Of a DNA stretch of 35,137 nt, positions 15,523 through 22,249 are shown in pieces (position 1 is the first letter of the stretch; every line of letters starts with the position of its first letter). The notes under the pieces were generated by a model. It ran no database searches and was not told the DNA's origin. It saw nothing but the letters and a program-made list of their open reading frames with translations. Both the position numbers and the translations under genes were made by a program. The stretch comes from Ruminococcaceae bacterium UBA7101 (lineage in GTDB: Bacteria; Bacillota; Clostridia; Oscillospirales; Acutalibacteraceae), in NCBI GenBank assembly GCA_002493325.1, contig DKYL01000050.1:1-35137 (forward strand). Direction: 5' to 3'.

Positions 15523-15554
15523 GCCCCGACTTTTTAAGTCGGGGCTTCTCTTTT
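15523..15554 (+). terminator. Riboswitch-controlled terminator
   Basis: A 10-bp stem GCCCCGACTT/AAGTCGGGGC (15523-15532, 15536-15545) is followed by TTCTCTTTT. It sits between the FMN aptamer and the ribU ribosome site, as expected for FMN-dependent termination. Confidence 0.88.
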
Positions 15555-15578
15555 GTTCCCAGCTAAAGGAGAAGAAAG

Positions 15579-16172
15579 ATGAACAACAAAAAAGTAAGAA
15601 CACTAACAGGCACCGCTATGCTCACCGCAGTAGGTGTGGCACTGCAGTATATCGAGTTTTCCATACCGATAATTCCAAACTTTATTAAGCTTGATTTTTC
15701 GGATTTGCCTGAACTTATCGGTGCATTTGCCTACGGTCCCGTGGCAGGCGTCGTTATCTGCCTGCTGAGAAATCTGATACATATGGCGGTCAGCCAGAGC
15801 GGTTTTGTAGGTGAGCTGTCAAACTTCATCCTCGGTGCAGTTTTCGCACTTGTGGCAGGCTTGATTTACAAAAAAATGAAAACCAAAAAGGGTGCACTTA
15901 TCGGCGGTGTATCAGGTGCGGCAGCTATGGCAGGCATCAGCGTTTTCACAAATTATTTCATCATTTACCCGCTTTATTACAGTGTGCTCGGCTTCCCTGA
16001 GGAGGCAGTGCTCGGTATGTATCAGGCATTGCTGCCGAGTGTTGAAAACATCTTTCAGGCACTGCTGATATTCAACCTGCCGTTCACCTTTGTTAAGGCA
16101 ATGATTTGCGTGATAATCGCAATGATTATTTATAAACCGCTGTCAAAGCTGCTGAAGGGCAAGGAACAATAA
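15579..16172 (+). CDS. ribU: Riboflavin ECF transporter substrate-binding subunit RibU
   Basis: This 197-residue S component of an energy-coupling-factor transporter binds riboflavin in the membrane and works with a shared EcfA-EcfA'-EcfT module, which is not in this window. About six hydrophobic segments are seen. Family marks are LTAVGVALQYIEFSIPIIP, FIKLDFSDLPELIGAFAYGPVAG, LLRNLIHM and FTNYFIIYPLY. AAAGGAG lies about 8 bases before the ATG. The FMN riboswitch directly upstream makes the substrate assignment strong. It is monocistronic, with a terminator on each side. Confidence 0.93.
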   Translation: MNNKKVRTLTGTAMLTAVGVALQYIEFSIPIIPNFIKLDFSDLPELIGAFAYGPVAGVVICLLRNLIHMAVSQSGFVGELSNFILGAVFALVAGLIYKKMKTKKGALIGGVSGAAAMAGISVFTNYFIIYPLYYSVLGFPEEAVLGMYQALLPSVENIFQALLIFNLPFTFVKAMICVIIAMIIYKPLSKLLKGKEQ

Positions 16173-16198
16173 AATACGCTTTTCATTTTTGTCATAGG

Positions 16199-16229
16199 GT
16201 CGGCAGGCAACAGCCTGTCGGCTCCTTTT
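16199..16229 (+). terminator. Intrinsic terminator after ribU
   Basis: Stem GTCGGCAGGC/GCCTGTCGGC (16199-16208, 16213-16222, two G-T pairs) with an AACA loop and TCCTTTTATTT tail. Confidence 0.75.
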
Positions 16230-16255
16230 ATTTATTGGTATAATATAAATAATTA

Positions 16256-16284
16256 TTGATATTTCAATAATTATGTTGTATAAT
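16256..16284 (+). promoter_or_regulatory. Promoter of fba
   Basis: TTGATA (16256-16261), 17-base spacer, TATAAT (16279-16284), about 43 bases before the ATG. Confidence 0.8.
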
Positions 16285-16327
16285 ATTTTCGTAAATTTTA
16301 CTATTATTATATTAGGAGATAGTTATT

Positions 16328-17197
16328 ATGTTAGTTTCTGCAACAGAAATGCTTAAAAAAGCTAAGGCAGGCCACTATGCAGTTGGTCAGTTCAACATCA
16401 ACAACCTTGAGTGGACAAAGTCCATTCTTTTAACCGCTCAGGAGCTGAACAGCCCTGTTATCCTCGGTGTATCCGAAGGTGCAGGCAAGTATATGACAGG
16501 CTTCAAGACCGTTGCTGCTATGGTTAAGGCAATGGATGAGGAGCTTGGAATCACTGTTCCTGTTGCACTTCACCTTGACCACGGCTCATACGAAGGCTGC
16601 TACAAGTGCATTAAAGCAGGCTTTACATCCATTATGTTTGACGGCTCTCATTATCCTATCGAGGAGAATGTTGCTAAGACAACCGAGCTTGTAAATGTTG
16701 CTCACGCTCTTGGTCTTTCCATTGAGGCTGAGGTAGGCTCTATCGGCGGCGAGGAAGACGGCGTTGTTGGTGCAGGTGAATGCGCCGATCCAAAGGAATG
16801 CAAGATGATTGCTGACCTTGGTGTTGATATGCTTGCAGCCGGTATTGGTAATATTCACGGCAAATATCCTGAAAATTGGGCAGGTCTTTCATTTGAAACA
16901 CTTGATGCCGTTCAGCAGGAAACAGGCATTATGCCTCTTGTTCTTCACGGTGGTACAGGTATCCCCGAGGATATGATTAAAAAGGCTATTGACCTTGGCG
17001 TATCTAAAATCAATGTTAATACAGAATGCCAGCTCTCTTTCCAGGAAGCTACACGTAAGTATGTTGAAGAAGGTAAGGATTTACAGGGTAAAGGCTTTGA
17101 CCCTCGTAAGCTTCTTGCTCCGGGTGCACAGGCTATCTGTGATACTGTTAAGGAAAAAATGGAGCTCTTCGGCTCAGTAGGTAAAGCAAACGACTAA
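16328..17197 (+). CDS. fba: Class II fructose-1,6-bisphosphate aldolase
   Basis: This 289-residue zinc-dependent aldolase cleaves fructose 1,6-bisphosphate to dihydroxyacetone phosphate and glyceraldehyde 3-phosphate in glycolysis. The catalytic Asp84 and zinc ligand His85 lie in HLDHGS; the other zinc ligands are His177 (GIGNIHGKYP) and His207 (LVLHGGTG), with Glu134 in SIEAEVGSIGG. The phosphate-binding segment is VSKINVNTE. Length and motifs match the Gram-positive FbaA type; tagatose-bisphosphate aldolases are close relatives, but a stand-alone gene with a strong promoter suits the glycolytic enzyme. AGGAG lies 9 bases upstream. Codons are highly biased toward a few forms, as in abundant proteins. 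Confidence 0.94.
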   Translation: MLVSATEMLKKAKAGHYAVGQFNINNLEWTKSILLTAQELNSPVILGVSEGAGKYMTGFKTVAAMVKAMDEELGITVPVALHLDHGSYEGCYKCIKAGFTSIMFDGSHYPIEENVAKTTELVNVAHALGLSIEAEVGSIGGEEDGVVGAGECADPKECKMIADLGVDMLAAGIGNIHGKYPENWAGLSFETLDAVQQETGIMPLVLHGGTGIPEDMIKKAIDLGVSKINVNTECQLSFQEATRKYVEEGKDLQGKGFDPRKLLAPGAQAICDTVKEKMELFGSVGKAND

Positions 17198-17217
17198 TTC
17201 ATTTACCAAATATTTAA

Positions 17218-17251
17218 CCCCTTGCAATTTACACATTGCAAGGGGTATTTT
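17218..17251. terminator. Bidirectional terminator between fba and XRE regulator 1
   Basis: An 11-bp stem CCCCTTGCAAT/ATTGCAAGGGG (17218-17228, 17235-17245) with TATTTTTTA on the plus side and an AT-rich tail on the minus side. A similar CCCCTTGCA hairpin lies behind XRE regulator 2 at 26449. Confidence 0.9.
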
Positions 17252-17473
17252 TTATCTTTTGGGGTATTCCAAATCTTCGGGCAAGCCTAAAATATAATCA
17301 GAAGATACTCCATAAAATTTGCATAATGTCATAAGATGTCTTAGCGGCAATTCGTTCTTTCCCGTTTCATACTTGCTGTAATATTGTTGGTCGATTCCCA
17401 ATATTTTTGCAACATCTTTTTGATAAAGGTCACTATCTATTCTTAAGCTTTTTAATCTGTCAAAATATTCCAT
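17252..17473 (-). CDS. Small XRE-type helix-turn-helix regulator, module copy 1
   Basis: This 73-residue protein is almost entirely one XRE/Cro DNA-binding domain: RLKSLRIDSDLYQKDVAKILGI, recognition region DQQYYSKYETGK, then LPLRHLMTLCKFYGVSSDYILGL. It aligns along its whole length with the protein at 26216-26440, sharing YYSKYE, [LI]PL.H, TLCK[FY]Y.VS.DY[IL]LG. AGGAGG lies 7 bases before the ATG. It is divergent from the 79-residue EYEHY protein (17590-17829). Inverted repeats fill the space between them, so I infer that it represses both genes. The stop abuts the shared terminator with fba. Confidence 0.88.
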   Translation of the reverse strand: MEYFDRLKSLRIDSDLYQKDVAKILGIDQQYYSKYETGKNELPLRHLMTLCKFYGVSSDYILGLPEDLEYPKR

Positions 17474-17492
17474 ATGTAAATCCTCCTACGCT

Positions 17493-17571
17493 ATTTTACC
17501 ATACATAATAAATTATGTATTGACATACGTAATATTTTATGTTAGAATATTATATACATAATAAATTACGT
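17493..17571. promoter_or_regulatory. Divergent promoter-operator region of XRE/EYEHY module 1
   Basis: Three inverted repeats share a 6-4-6 layout. O1 is ACATAA-N4-TTATGT at 17503-17518, O2 is ACGTAA-N4-TTATGT at 17527-17542 and O3 is ACATAA-N4-TTACGT at 17556-17571. The EYEHY gene promoter is TTGACA (17520-17525), 17 bases, TAGAAT (17543-17548), and O2 fills its spacer exactly. The regulator promoter on the minus strand is an extended -10, ATGG-TAAAAT (TAAAAT at 17498-17493), directly behind O1. A dimeric repressor on these sites would shut both promoters. Module 2 repeats this geometry. Confidence 0.75.
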
Positions 17572-17589
17572 GTGTCAGGAGGTGTTATA

Positions 17590-17829
17590 ATGAACGCAAC
17601 AGAATACGAACACTACAAAAAGCTGAAAAAATTAAGACTTGAGGCAGCAGATAAATTTGCATTTATCAATCTGCTTACCTTTCGTCTGCTTGTACTGCTT
17701 GATTTAACAGATTCGGATATATATGATTTTGACAGTTTATTAGGCAATGTCAGACTGACTGTTGAAGACTTAAATAATTATTGTCTTGATTATAGGGATA
17801 TGCTTGAAAACTATTCTAAAGACCAGTAA
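17590..17829 (+). CDS. EYEHY small protein, module copy 1 (unknown function)
   Basis: This 79-residue charged, mostly helical protein has no family I can name. It opens with MNATEYEHYKKLKKLR, continues KFAFINLLTFRLLVLLDL, and ends with VEDLNNYCLDYRDMLENY. The protein at 25832-26110 shares EYEHY.KLK, F...N.LT[FY]RL and the C-terminal ..DL..YC.[DE]Y. pattern. The ATG at 17590 has a full AGGAGGTG 5 bases upstream, which rules out the longer frame from 17539 that would cross the promoter. It probably folds as a short helical bundle; a partner protein or antitoxin-like role is only a guess. It ends 3 bases from the convergent membrane-protein gene with no hairpin between them. Confidence 0.8.
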   Translation: MNATEYEHYKKLKKLRLEAADKFAFINLLTFRLLVLLDLTDSDIYDFDSLLGNVRLTVEDLNNYCLDYRDMLENYSKDQ

Positions 17830-17832
17830 GGT

Positions 17833-18231
17833 TCATTGATGATTAAGCTTTTCAATTTCCTCAACAATTATTTTAGACATCTTGCTGAGAAAAAACCATT
17901 CAAGCACCCACATAAAAACAGGGGCAACAAAGGCGGTGATGATTCCGCCGAGGGGGAAGTTTTCTTTAAAAATGCCAAGGGTAGCAATCACCCAAAAGAA
18001 GATTGTTATTGCCGCTGCCAGCAAAAGCATAAGCACATTCGGCAGAATGTCGACCCTCACCGATGTATCAGACAGCTTTATTAAATTAATTTTCGGATTG
18101 CCGATTACAGTGAAAATGGCATTATACCTTACATTCAGTCCTGATATTGATTTTTCAGTACTGAAAAGCGGATCATCTGTCAGCCTTTCAAACAGCTTAT
18201 CCGCATTATCTGTTTCCATTATTTTTTTCAT
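17833..18231 (-). CDS. Small two-segment membrane protein in an ATP-grasp operon
   Basis: This 132-residue protein has no family I recognise. Residues 1-60 are soluble (KLFERLTDDPLFSTEKSISGLNVRYNAIF), followed by two hydrophobic segments (about 66-88, LPNVLMLLLAAAITIFFWVIATLG, and 95-118, GGIITAFVAPVFMWVLEWFFL) and a short charged tail (KMSKIIVEEIEKLNHQ). Its ATG overlaps the stop of the upstream ATP-grasp gene (ATGA), so it is translated with the pair of ligases. An ATG four codons in (18219) is an alternative start. It may anchor the ligase products or the enzymes at the membrane, but that is context only. Confidence 0.75.
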   Translation of the reverse strand: MKKIMETDNADKLFERLTDDPLFSTEKSISGLNVRYNAIFTVIGNPKINLIKLSDTSVRVDILPNVLMLLLAAAITIFFWVIATLGIFKENFPLGGIITAFVAPVFMWVLEWFFLSKMSKIIVEEIEKLNHQ

Positions 18232-18953
18232 TTTTTCAGCTCTTCTTTTATATAATCACAGTAAAGTGAAAGGATATCAATATCCGTTTGGTCATAGACC
18301 ATTCTTGCACCCACAGTGTCCTCAATTTCATTAAAAACAAGCCTGCCGCTATTGAAAATAAAATCAATACCGATATAATCGCTTTGAACCAGAGCGGTTA
18401 TTTTTTTTACAAGCTGTTTTTCGTCAGCACTTAAAGCATATGGTGTAGCACTGCCGCCAAGACAAAAGTTTGAACGAAAGTCCGTTTTGCTCTCTCTGAG
18501 AATTGCGGTAACAATCTCACCGCCAAGCACCCATACTCTTAAATCCCTGCCGAGGGTGTCGCAGGGCTTTTGATAAACATAGCCCTCCTGAAAATCCTCT
18601 GCTTTTGTGAGCATTTCAACCTCAGTACCGCCGTGACCGTCAATCTTCTTTTTAACAACAGGCACACCTGTATAGTTTATCGGCATAATTTCAATGCCGT
18701 TATCCGCCATAAATTCATAACAAAGCTGTTTGTCGTTTGCAAGCCTTGAAAGGGACGAGGGATTAAAAACCCTTATGCCATTTTGCTCAAAATACGCTGC
18801 AATGTTATAATCGTTCGTTCTGTTGATAACAAAATCAGCATTTCCCCTATAGCTTTCGTCAACAAGGTGAACGCCCAAATTTTCCTTAAATTTGCTAACT
18901 GCAAAGCGGTTACGCTGTGCTTCTTCTTTTGTATAAATCAAAGCACCGCTCAT
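18228..18953 (-). CDS. RimK-like ATP-grasp ligase 2 of a pair
   Basis: This 241-residue ATP-grasp protein forms an acyl-phosphate and joins a carboxylate to an amine in known relatives (RimK, cyanophycin-like and peptide ligases). Visible elements are DFVINRTNDYNIAAYFEQNG (N-domain), NDKQLCYEFMADNGI, the lysine strand VVKKKIDGHGG, QKPCDTLGRDLRVWVLGG, DFRSNFCLGGSATPY and the Mg-binding segment GIDFIFN...VFNEIEDTVG. The usual ExN metal pair reads NEIED here, a deviation worth noting. It overlaps the first ligase and the membrane-protein gene by 4 bases each. It shares DFRSN..xGG with ligase 1. Substrates are unknown. Confidence 0.82.
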   Translation of the reverse strand: MSGALIYTKEEAQRNRFAVSKFKENLGVHLVDESYRGNADFVINRTNDYNIAAYFEQNGIRVFNPSSLSRLANDKQLCYEFMADNGIEIMPINYTGVPVVKKKIDGHGGTEVEMLTKAEDFQEGYVYQKPCDTLGRDLRVWVLGGEIVTAILRESKTDFRSNFCLGGSATPYALSADEKQLVKKITALVQSDYIGIDFIFNSGRLVFNEIEDTVGARMVYDQTDIDILSLYCDYIKEELKK

Positions 18954-19768
18954 TTTAACTGCTCCGTGATTTCATTAAAAATAATCGGTGCAATATCAAT
19001 ACCCGTTGCGTTCATTATATTGATAATGTGTGCATTTGAATTAACCTCGCACACCATACCATTATCAAGAATATCAACGCCGCCGAAGGTAAGACCCAGC
19101 ACCTCACAGGCTTTGAGTGCAGTTTCAATCATTTCATTATCCGGTACAACAGGGGTCATTGTTCCGCCGTTGGTAACATTAGAGCGAAAATCAGCAGGAT
19201 TGTTCCTTTTTACCGCACTTACAAATTTACCGCCCACAATTTCAATACGTGTATCACTGCCTGTACTGTCAGAAATAAACTCCTGCATAATAAATGGCTT
19301 TGCGGTAATATGGCTCATAACATCCTCACGGGTTTTGCACAGATACACCTGCTCACCAAAGGAGCCAAAGCATTCCTTGAACACAAGGGGCAAACCCAAA
19401 CAGGCAATAGCATTATCGACAAATTCACTCATATCAACGTCAAAATAAGTCTTTGGTGCAACCAGCGTTTTCGGCTGAGGAACAATGCCCGACAGCTCAA
19501 TATAGGTTCTCGCCTTATCGTCACACACAGCAACGGAGGATGAGGAATTAAAAACAGGCACTCCGCCTTTTTCAATCCTGCGTGCAAGGTTAATATCCTT
19601 ATCCCACAAAAGCACAAAATCCGTATTAACTTCATCGTTAGCCAGCTCCAGATTCGTCTTTATCACCAAATTGATATTCTGTTTTTTGGCGCTTTTCACC
19701 AAATGGCTGTGCAGCTCATTAAATTTTTCACCATTCAAAAAATGGTTAACCAACAAAATTCCGTTCAT
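18950..19768 (-). CDS. RimK-like ATP-grasp ligase 1 of a pair
   Basis: A protein of about 272 residues with ATP-grasp marks: VPVFNSSSSVAVCDDKARTYIELSG, the strand LPLVFKECFGSFGEQVYLC (ATP-binding Lys and Gly-rich loop), FIMQEFI, DTRIEIVGGKFVSAVKR, DFRSNVTNGG and GVDIL...VCEVNSNAH with the canonical E-x-N metal pair. It resembles RimK-type L-glutamate or peptide ligases. I placed the start at the ATG at 19768. A good promoter (TTGAAA-N17-TACAAT, 19805-19777) ends only 8 bases upstream, which excludes the longer frame from 19798 and implies a leaderless or nearly leaderless mRNA. It is the first gene of a three-gene operon with 4-base overlaps. Confidence 0.82.
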   Translation of the reverse strand: MNGILLVNHFLNGEKFNELHSHLVKSAKKQNINLVIKTNLELANDEVNTDFVLLWDKDINLARRIEKGGVPVFNSSSSVAVCDDKARTYIELSGIVPQPKTLVAPKTYFDVDMSEFVDNAIACLGLPLVFKECFGSFGEQVYLCKTREDVMSHITAKPFIMQEFISDSTGSDTRIEIVGGKFVSAVKRNNPADFRSNVTNGGTMTPVVPDNEMIETALKACEVLGLTFGGVDILDNGMVCEVNSNAHIINIMNATGIDIAPIIFNEITEQLK

Positions 19769-19776
19769 AATTACAT

Positions 19777-19805
19777 ATTGTAGCATTTGCACTTGCATTT
19801 TTCAA
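19777..19805 (-). promoter_or_regulatory. Promoter of the ATP-grasp operon
   Basis: On the minus strand TTGAAA (19805-19800), 17-base spacer, TACAAT (19782-19777). The predicted transcript start falls at or within a few bases of the ATG at 19768, and no ribosome site is visible. Confidence 0.65.
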
Positions 19806-19864
19806 TCTAATAGTATAAAATATCTTTATCTATTTTTATTATTAACAGTTGAGAGGAGCAAGTT

Positions 19865-21040
19865 ATGACAGAATATAAGTTAAAATATGGTTGTAACCCA
19901 AACCAAAATCCTGCAAGAATACATATGGACGGTAAAGAACTGCCGTTTACAGTTTTAAACGGCGCTGCCGGATATATTAATTTACTTGACGCATTCAATT
20001 CATGGCAGCTTGTCAAGGAGCTTAAAGAGGCAACAGGTCTTCCAAGTGCCGCATCCTTCAAGCACGTTTCACCTGCAGGCGCAGCAGTTGCTCAGCCATT
20101 AAGTGATATTGACAGAAAGGTATGTATGGTGCCTGAGGACTTAGAGCTTTCACCAATCGCACAGGCATACGTAAGAGCAAGAAGCTGTGACAGACAGTCA
20201 TCCTTCGGTGATTTTGCCGCACTTTCAGATGTCTGTGACGCATCTGTTGCTAAGTTCCTGCAGAAGGAAGTAAGCGACGGTATTATTGCACCGGGCTATA
20301 CTGATGATGCACTTGAAATTCTTAAAGCAAAAAGAAGAGGCAATTTCCTTGTGATTCAGATTGACCCTGATTATGTTCCTGAAGAAATGGAAACCAAGCA
20401 GGTATTCGGCATTAAGTTTGAGCAAAAGCGCAACAATGCAAAAATCACTATGGATTTATTTGATGATATGCCTACAAAGGTTAAGGAAATTCCTGAAATT
20501 GCAAAAATTGACTTACTCATTTCAATGATTACATTAAAATACACACAGTCAAACTCCGTTGTTTATGCACAGGGCGGTCAGACACTCGGTGTCGGTGCAG
20601 GTCAGCAAAGCCGTATTCTCTGCACACGTATGGCAGGCAACAAGGCAGATATGCTCTGGTTAAGAAGAAATGAAAAGGTGCTCAACCTTCCATTCATTGA
20701 GGGTATCCGTAAATGTGATGCTGATAATGCAATTGACCTTTACATCAGCGATGAATATGAGGATTTGCTCAAGGACGGCGTATGGCAGAGATATTTCACC
20801 GAATGCCCTGCTCCTTTCACTGCTGAGGAGAAAAAGGCTTGGCACGAAAAGATGACAGATGTTGCTCTCGGCTCAGATGCATTCTTCCCCTTTGAGGATA
20901 ACATTGAGCGTGCAGCACGTTCAGGCGTTAAGTACATTGCTCAGCCCGGCGGCTCTGTAAGAGATCAGCAGGTTATTGAATGCTGTGACAGCTTTGGTAT
21001 GGCAATGGCAATGACAGGTATCCGCCTGTTCCACCATTAA
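19865..21040 (+). CDS. Stand-alone AICAR transformylase (phosphoribosylaminoimidazolecarboxamide formyltransferase)
   Basis: This 391-residue enzyme transfers a formyl group from 10-formyl-tetrahydrofolate to AICAR, the penultimate step of IMP synthesis. It matches the C-terminal AICARFT half of PurH: KLKYGCNPNQNPA at the start, the catalytic Lys-His pair in SFKHVSPAGAAV, SSFGDFAALSD, TQSNSVVYAQGGQTLGVGAGQQSR and SDAFFPFEDNIERAA...IAQPGGSVRDQ at the end. The N-terminal IMP cyclohydrolase domain is absent, as in many Clostridia, so cyclohydrolase must be supplied by another gene. GAGGAG lies about 7 bases before the ATG. purA, which acts next on IMP, lies 1.2 kb downstream on the other strand. 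Confidence 0.92.
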   Translation: MTEYKLKYGCNPNQNPARIHMDGKELPFTVLNGAAGYINLLDAFNSWQLVKELKEATGLPSAASFKHVSPAGAAVAQPLSDIDRKVCMVPEDLELSPIAQAYVRARSCDRQSSFGDFAALSDVCDASVAKFLQKEVSDGIIAPGYTDDALEILKAKRRGNFLVIQIDPDYVPEEMETKQVFGIKFEQKRNNAKITMDLFDDMPTKVKEIPEIAKIDLLISMITLKYTQSNSVVYAQGGQTLGVGAGQQSRILCTRMAGNKADMLWLRRNEKVLNLPFIEGIRKCDADNAIDLYISDEYEDLLKDGVWQRYFTECPAPFTAEEKKAWHEKMTDVALGSDAFFPFEDNIERAARSGVKYIAQPGGSVRDQQVIECCDSFGMAMAMTGIRLFHH

Positions 21041-21054
21041 ACATCACTACCCAC

Positions 21055-21090
21055 CTACCCACTACGTGAAAAGTAGTGGGTAGAATAATT
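21055..21090 (+). terminator. Hairpin after the AICAR transformylase gene
   Basis: An 11-bp stem CTACCCACTAC/GTAGTGGGTAG (21055-21065, 21073-21083) with a 7-base loop. The tail AATAATTT is weak, so it may attenuate rather than stop transcription into the small Cys protein gene. Confidence 0.6.
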
Positions 21091-21106
21091 TAAAGCAGGT
21101 GAGAAA

Positions 21107-21286
21107 ATGGACAATCTTTGTGAGAAATGCTGGTATAACGAATATGATGAAGAAACGGATGAGTCCTTTTGCTCGCTTGTTCTTGATGAGGACGAATATG
21201 TCCGCTTAATGCAGGATAAAAATAAAACCTGCAGATATTTCCGCCCTGACGGAAATGAATATGATATTGTCAGAAAACAAAATTAA
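21107..21286 (+). CDS. 59-residue Cys-containing acidic protein (DUF6472-like)
   Basis: ATG 21107 to TAA 21286 reads MDNLCEKCWYNEYDEETDE and ends EYDIVRKQN. Four Cys are spaced CxxC (5, 8), then 22 and 42, in an acidic setting (LDEDEYVRLM, TCRYFRPDGNEYDIVRKQ). This matches my memory of a small Clostridial family (DUF6472) that may bind zinc; the family name is tentative. AGGTGA lies 6 bases upstream. It is read in the same direction as the AICAR transformylase gene, beyond a hairpin. Confidence 0.75.
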   Translation: MDNLCEKCWYNEYDEETDESFCSLVLDEDEYVRLMQDKNKTCRYFRPDGNEYDIVRKQN

Positions 21287-21306
21287 CAACAGATTTAAAC
21301 CTATGT

Positions 21307-21335
21307 GTAACAAACTGAATTAATTTGTTTATAAT
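21307..21335 (+). promoter_or_regulatory. Possible promoter of the patatin-like gene
   Basis: TATAAT at 21330-21335 is clear; the -35 (GTAACA, 21307-21312, 17-base spacer) is weak. Confidence 0.4.
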
Positions 21336-21357
21336 AGTAAAATACGGTGGTGATATT

Positions 21358-22206
21358 ATGTATAAAACAGGTTTGGTATTAGAGGGCGGCGGAATACGCG
21401 CAATATACACAAGCGGTGTGCTTGATGCTTTTATTGAGAATGATATTGAATTCCCATATGTTATCGGTGTATCAGCAGGCAGCTGCAACGGAGTATCCTA
21501 TCTTGGAAAAAATCTTCACAGAATGCGAGATATAACTATAAAATACTCGGGTGACAAACGCTATAAAAGTGTAAATTCAATGCTGAAAAACGGTGAATAT
21601 CTGAATATGGGCTGGATTTTCGGTGAGCTTAGCTACAGCCTCTATCCCCTTGATTATGAAGCATATGAAGACTCAAACGCAACAATGTGTGCCGTTGCCA
21701 CAAATGCCCTGACAGGCAAGCCCGAATATTTTTACCCTACCGATTTTCACGAGAACTGCGAGGAGCTGAAAGCAAGCTGTGCTCTTCCCTTCGCTGCAAA
21801 GCCCGTGCAGATTGGTAAGGATTTTTATTATGACGGCGGTCTTACCGACTCGATACCGCTCAAGCGTGCATTAGATGACGGCTGTGAAAAATGCGTGGTA
21901 ATACTCACGCAGGATAAAAACTATATTAAACAGCCGATGGGTCATTCCTCTGCAATAAAAAAGGTTATGAAAAAATACCCGCTTGTTGCGCAGGCAATTC
22001 TTGAGCGCCACAACATGTACAACGCACAGAGGGAGTATGTGTTTGAACAGCAAAAGCAGGGCAATGCTTTGATTATCTGCCCGGAAGAGCCGCTGCACTG
22101 CGGAACACTCAATGTAACCACTGAACAGCAGATGGATATTTATAATCTCGGCTACTATCAGGGAAAATATAATATTGACAGAGTCAAGGATTTTATAAGG
22201 ATATAA
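21358..22206 (+). CDS. Patatin-like phospholipase family protein (YjjU/RssA-like)
   Basis: This 282-residue predicted serine hydrolase has no signal peptide. The oxyanion loop GGGIRA (10-15), the nucleophile Ser39 in GVSAG (GxSxG) and the catalytic Asp159 in DGG form the patatin Ser-Asp dyad. SIPLKRALDDGCEKCVVILTQ follows, typical of bacterial patatin proteins. Substrates in this subfamily are mostly unknown lipids or acyl esters. I moved the start from 21325 to the ATG at 21358 because GGTGGTGAT lies 4 bases before it and the family begins at this point (MYKTGLVLEGGG). The gene is monocistronic and ends at a perfect-palindrome terminator. Confidence 0.9.
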   Translation: MYKTGLVLEGGGIRAIYTSGVLDAFIENDIEFPYVIGVSAGSCNGVSYLGKNLHRMRDITIKYSGDKRYKSVNSMLKNGEYLNMGWIFGELSYSLYPLDYEAYEDSNATMCAVATNALTGKPEYFYPTDFHENCEELKASCALPFAAKPVQIGKDFYYDGGLTDSIPLKRALDDGCEKCVVILTQDKNYIKQPMGHSSAIKKVMKKYPLVAQAILERHNMYNAQREYVFEQQKQGNALIICPEEPLHCGTLNVTTEQQMDIYNLGYYQGKYNIDRVKDFIRI

Positions 22207-22207
22207 A

Positions 22208-22243
22208 AACAGAGGCAATCATGATTGCCTCTGTTTCTTTATA
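22208..22243. terminator. Bidirectional terminator between the patatin-like gene and purA
   Basis: A 28-base perfect palindrome (22208-22235; arm AACAGAGGCAATCA) is followed by TTCTTTATAA on the plus strand and TTTTATAT on the minus strand. Confidence 0.85.
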
Positions 22244-22249
22244 ATCAAA

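Noticed and set aside
17503..17571. The repeated ACATAA units as a short CRISPR-like array.
   Set aside because: Repeats are 16 bases, palindromic, only three, and placed on promoter elements; no cas gene is near. Operators explain them.
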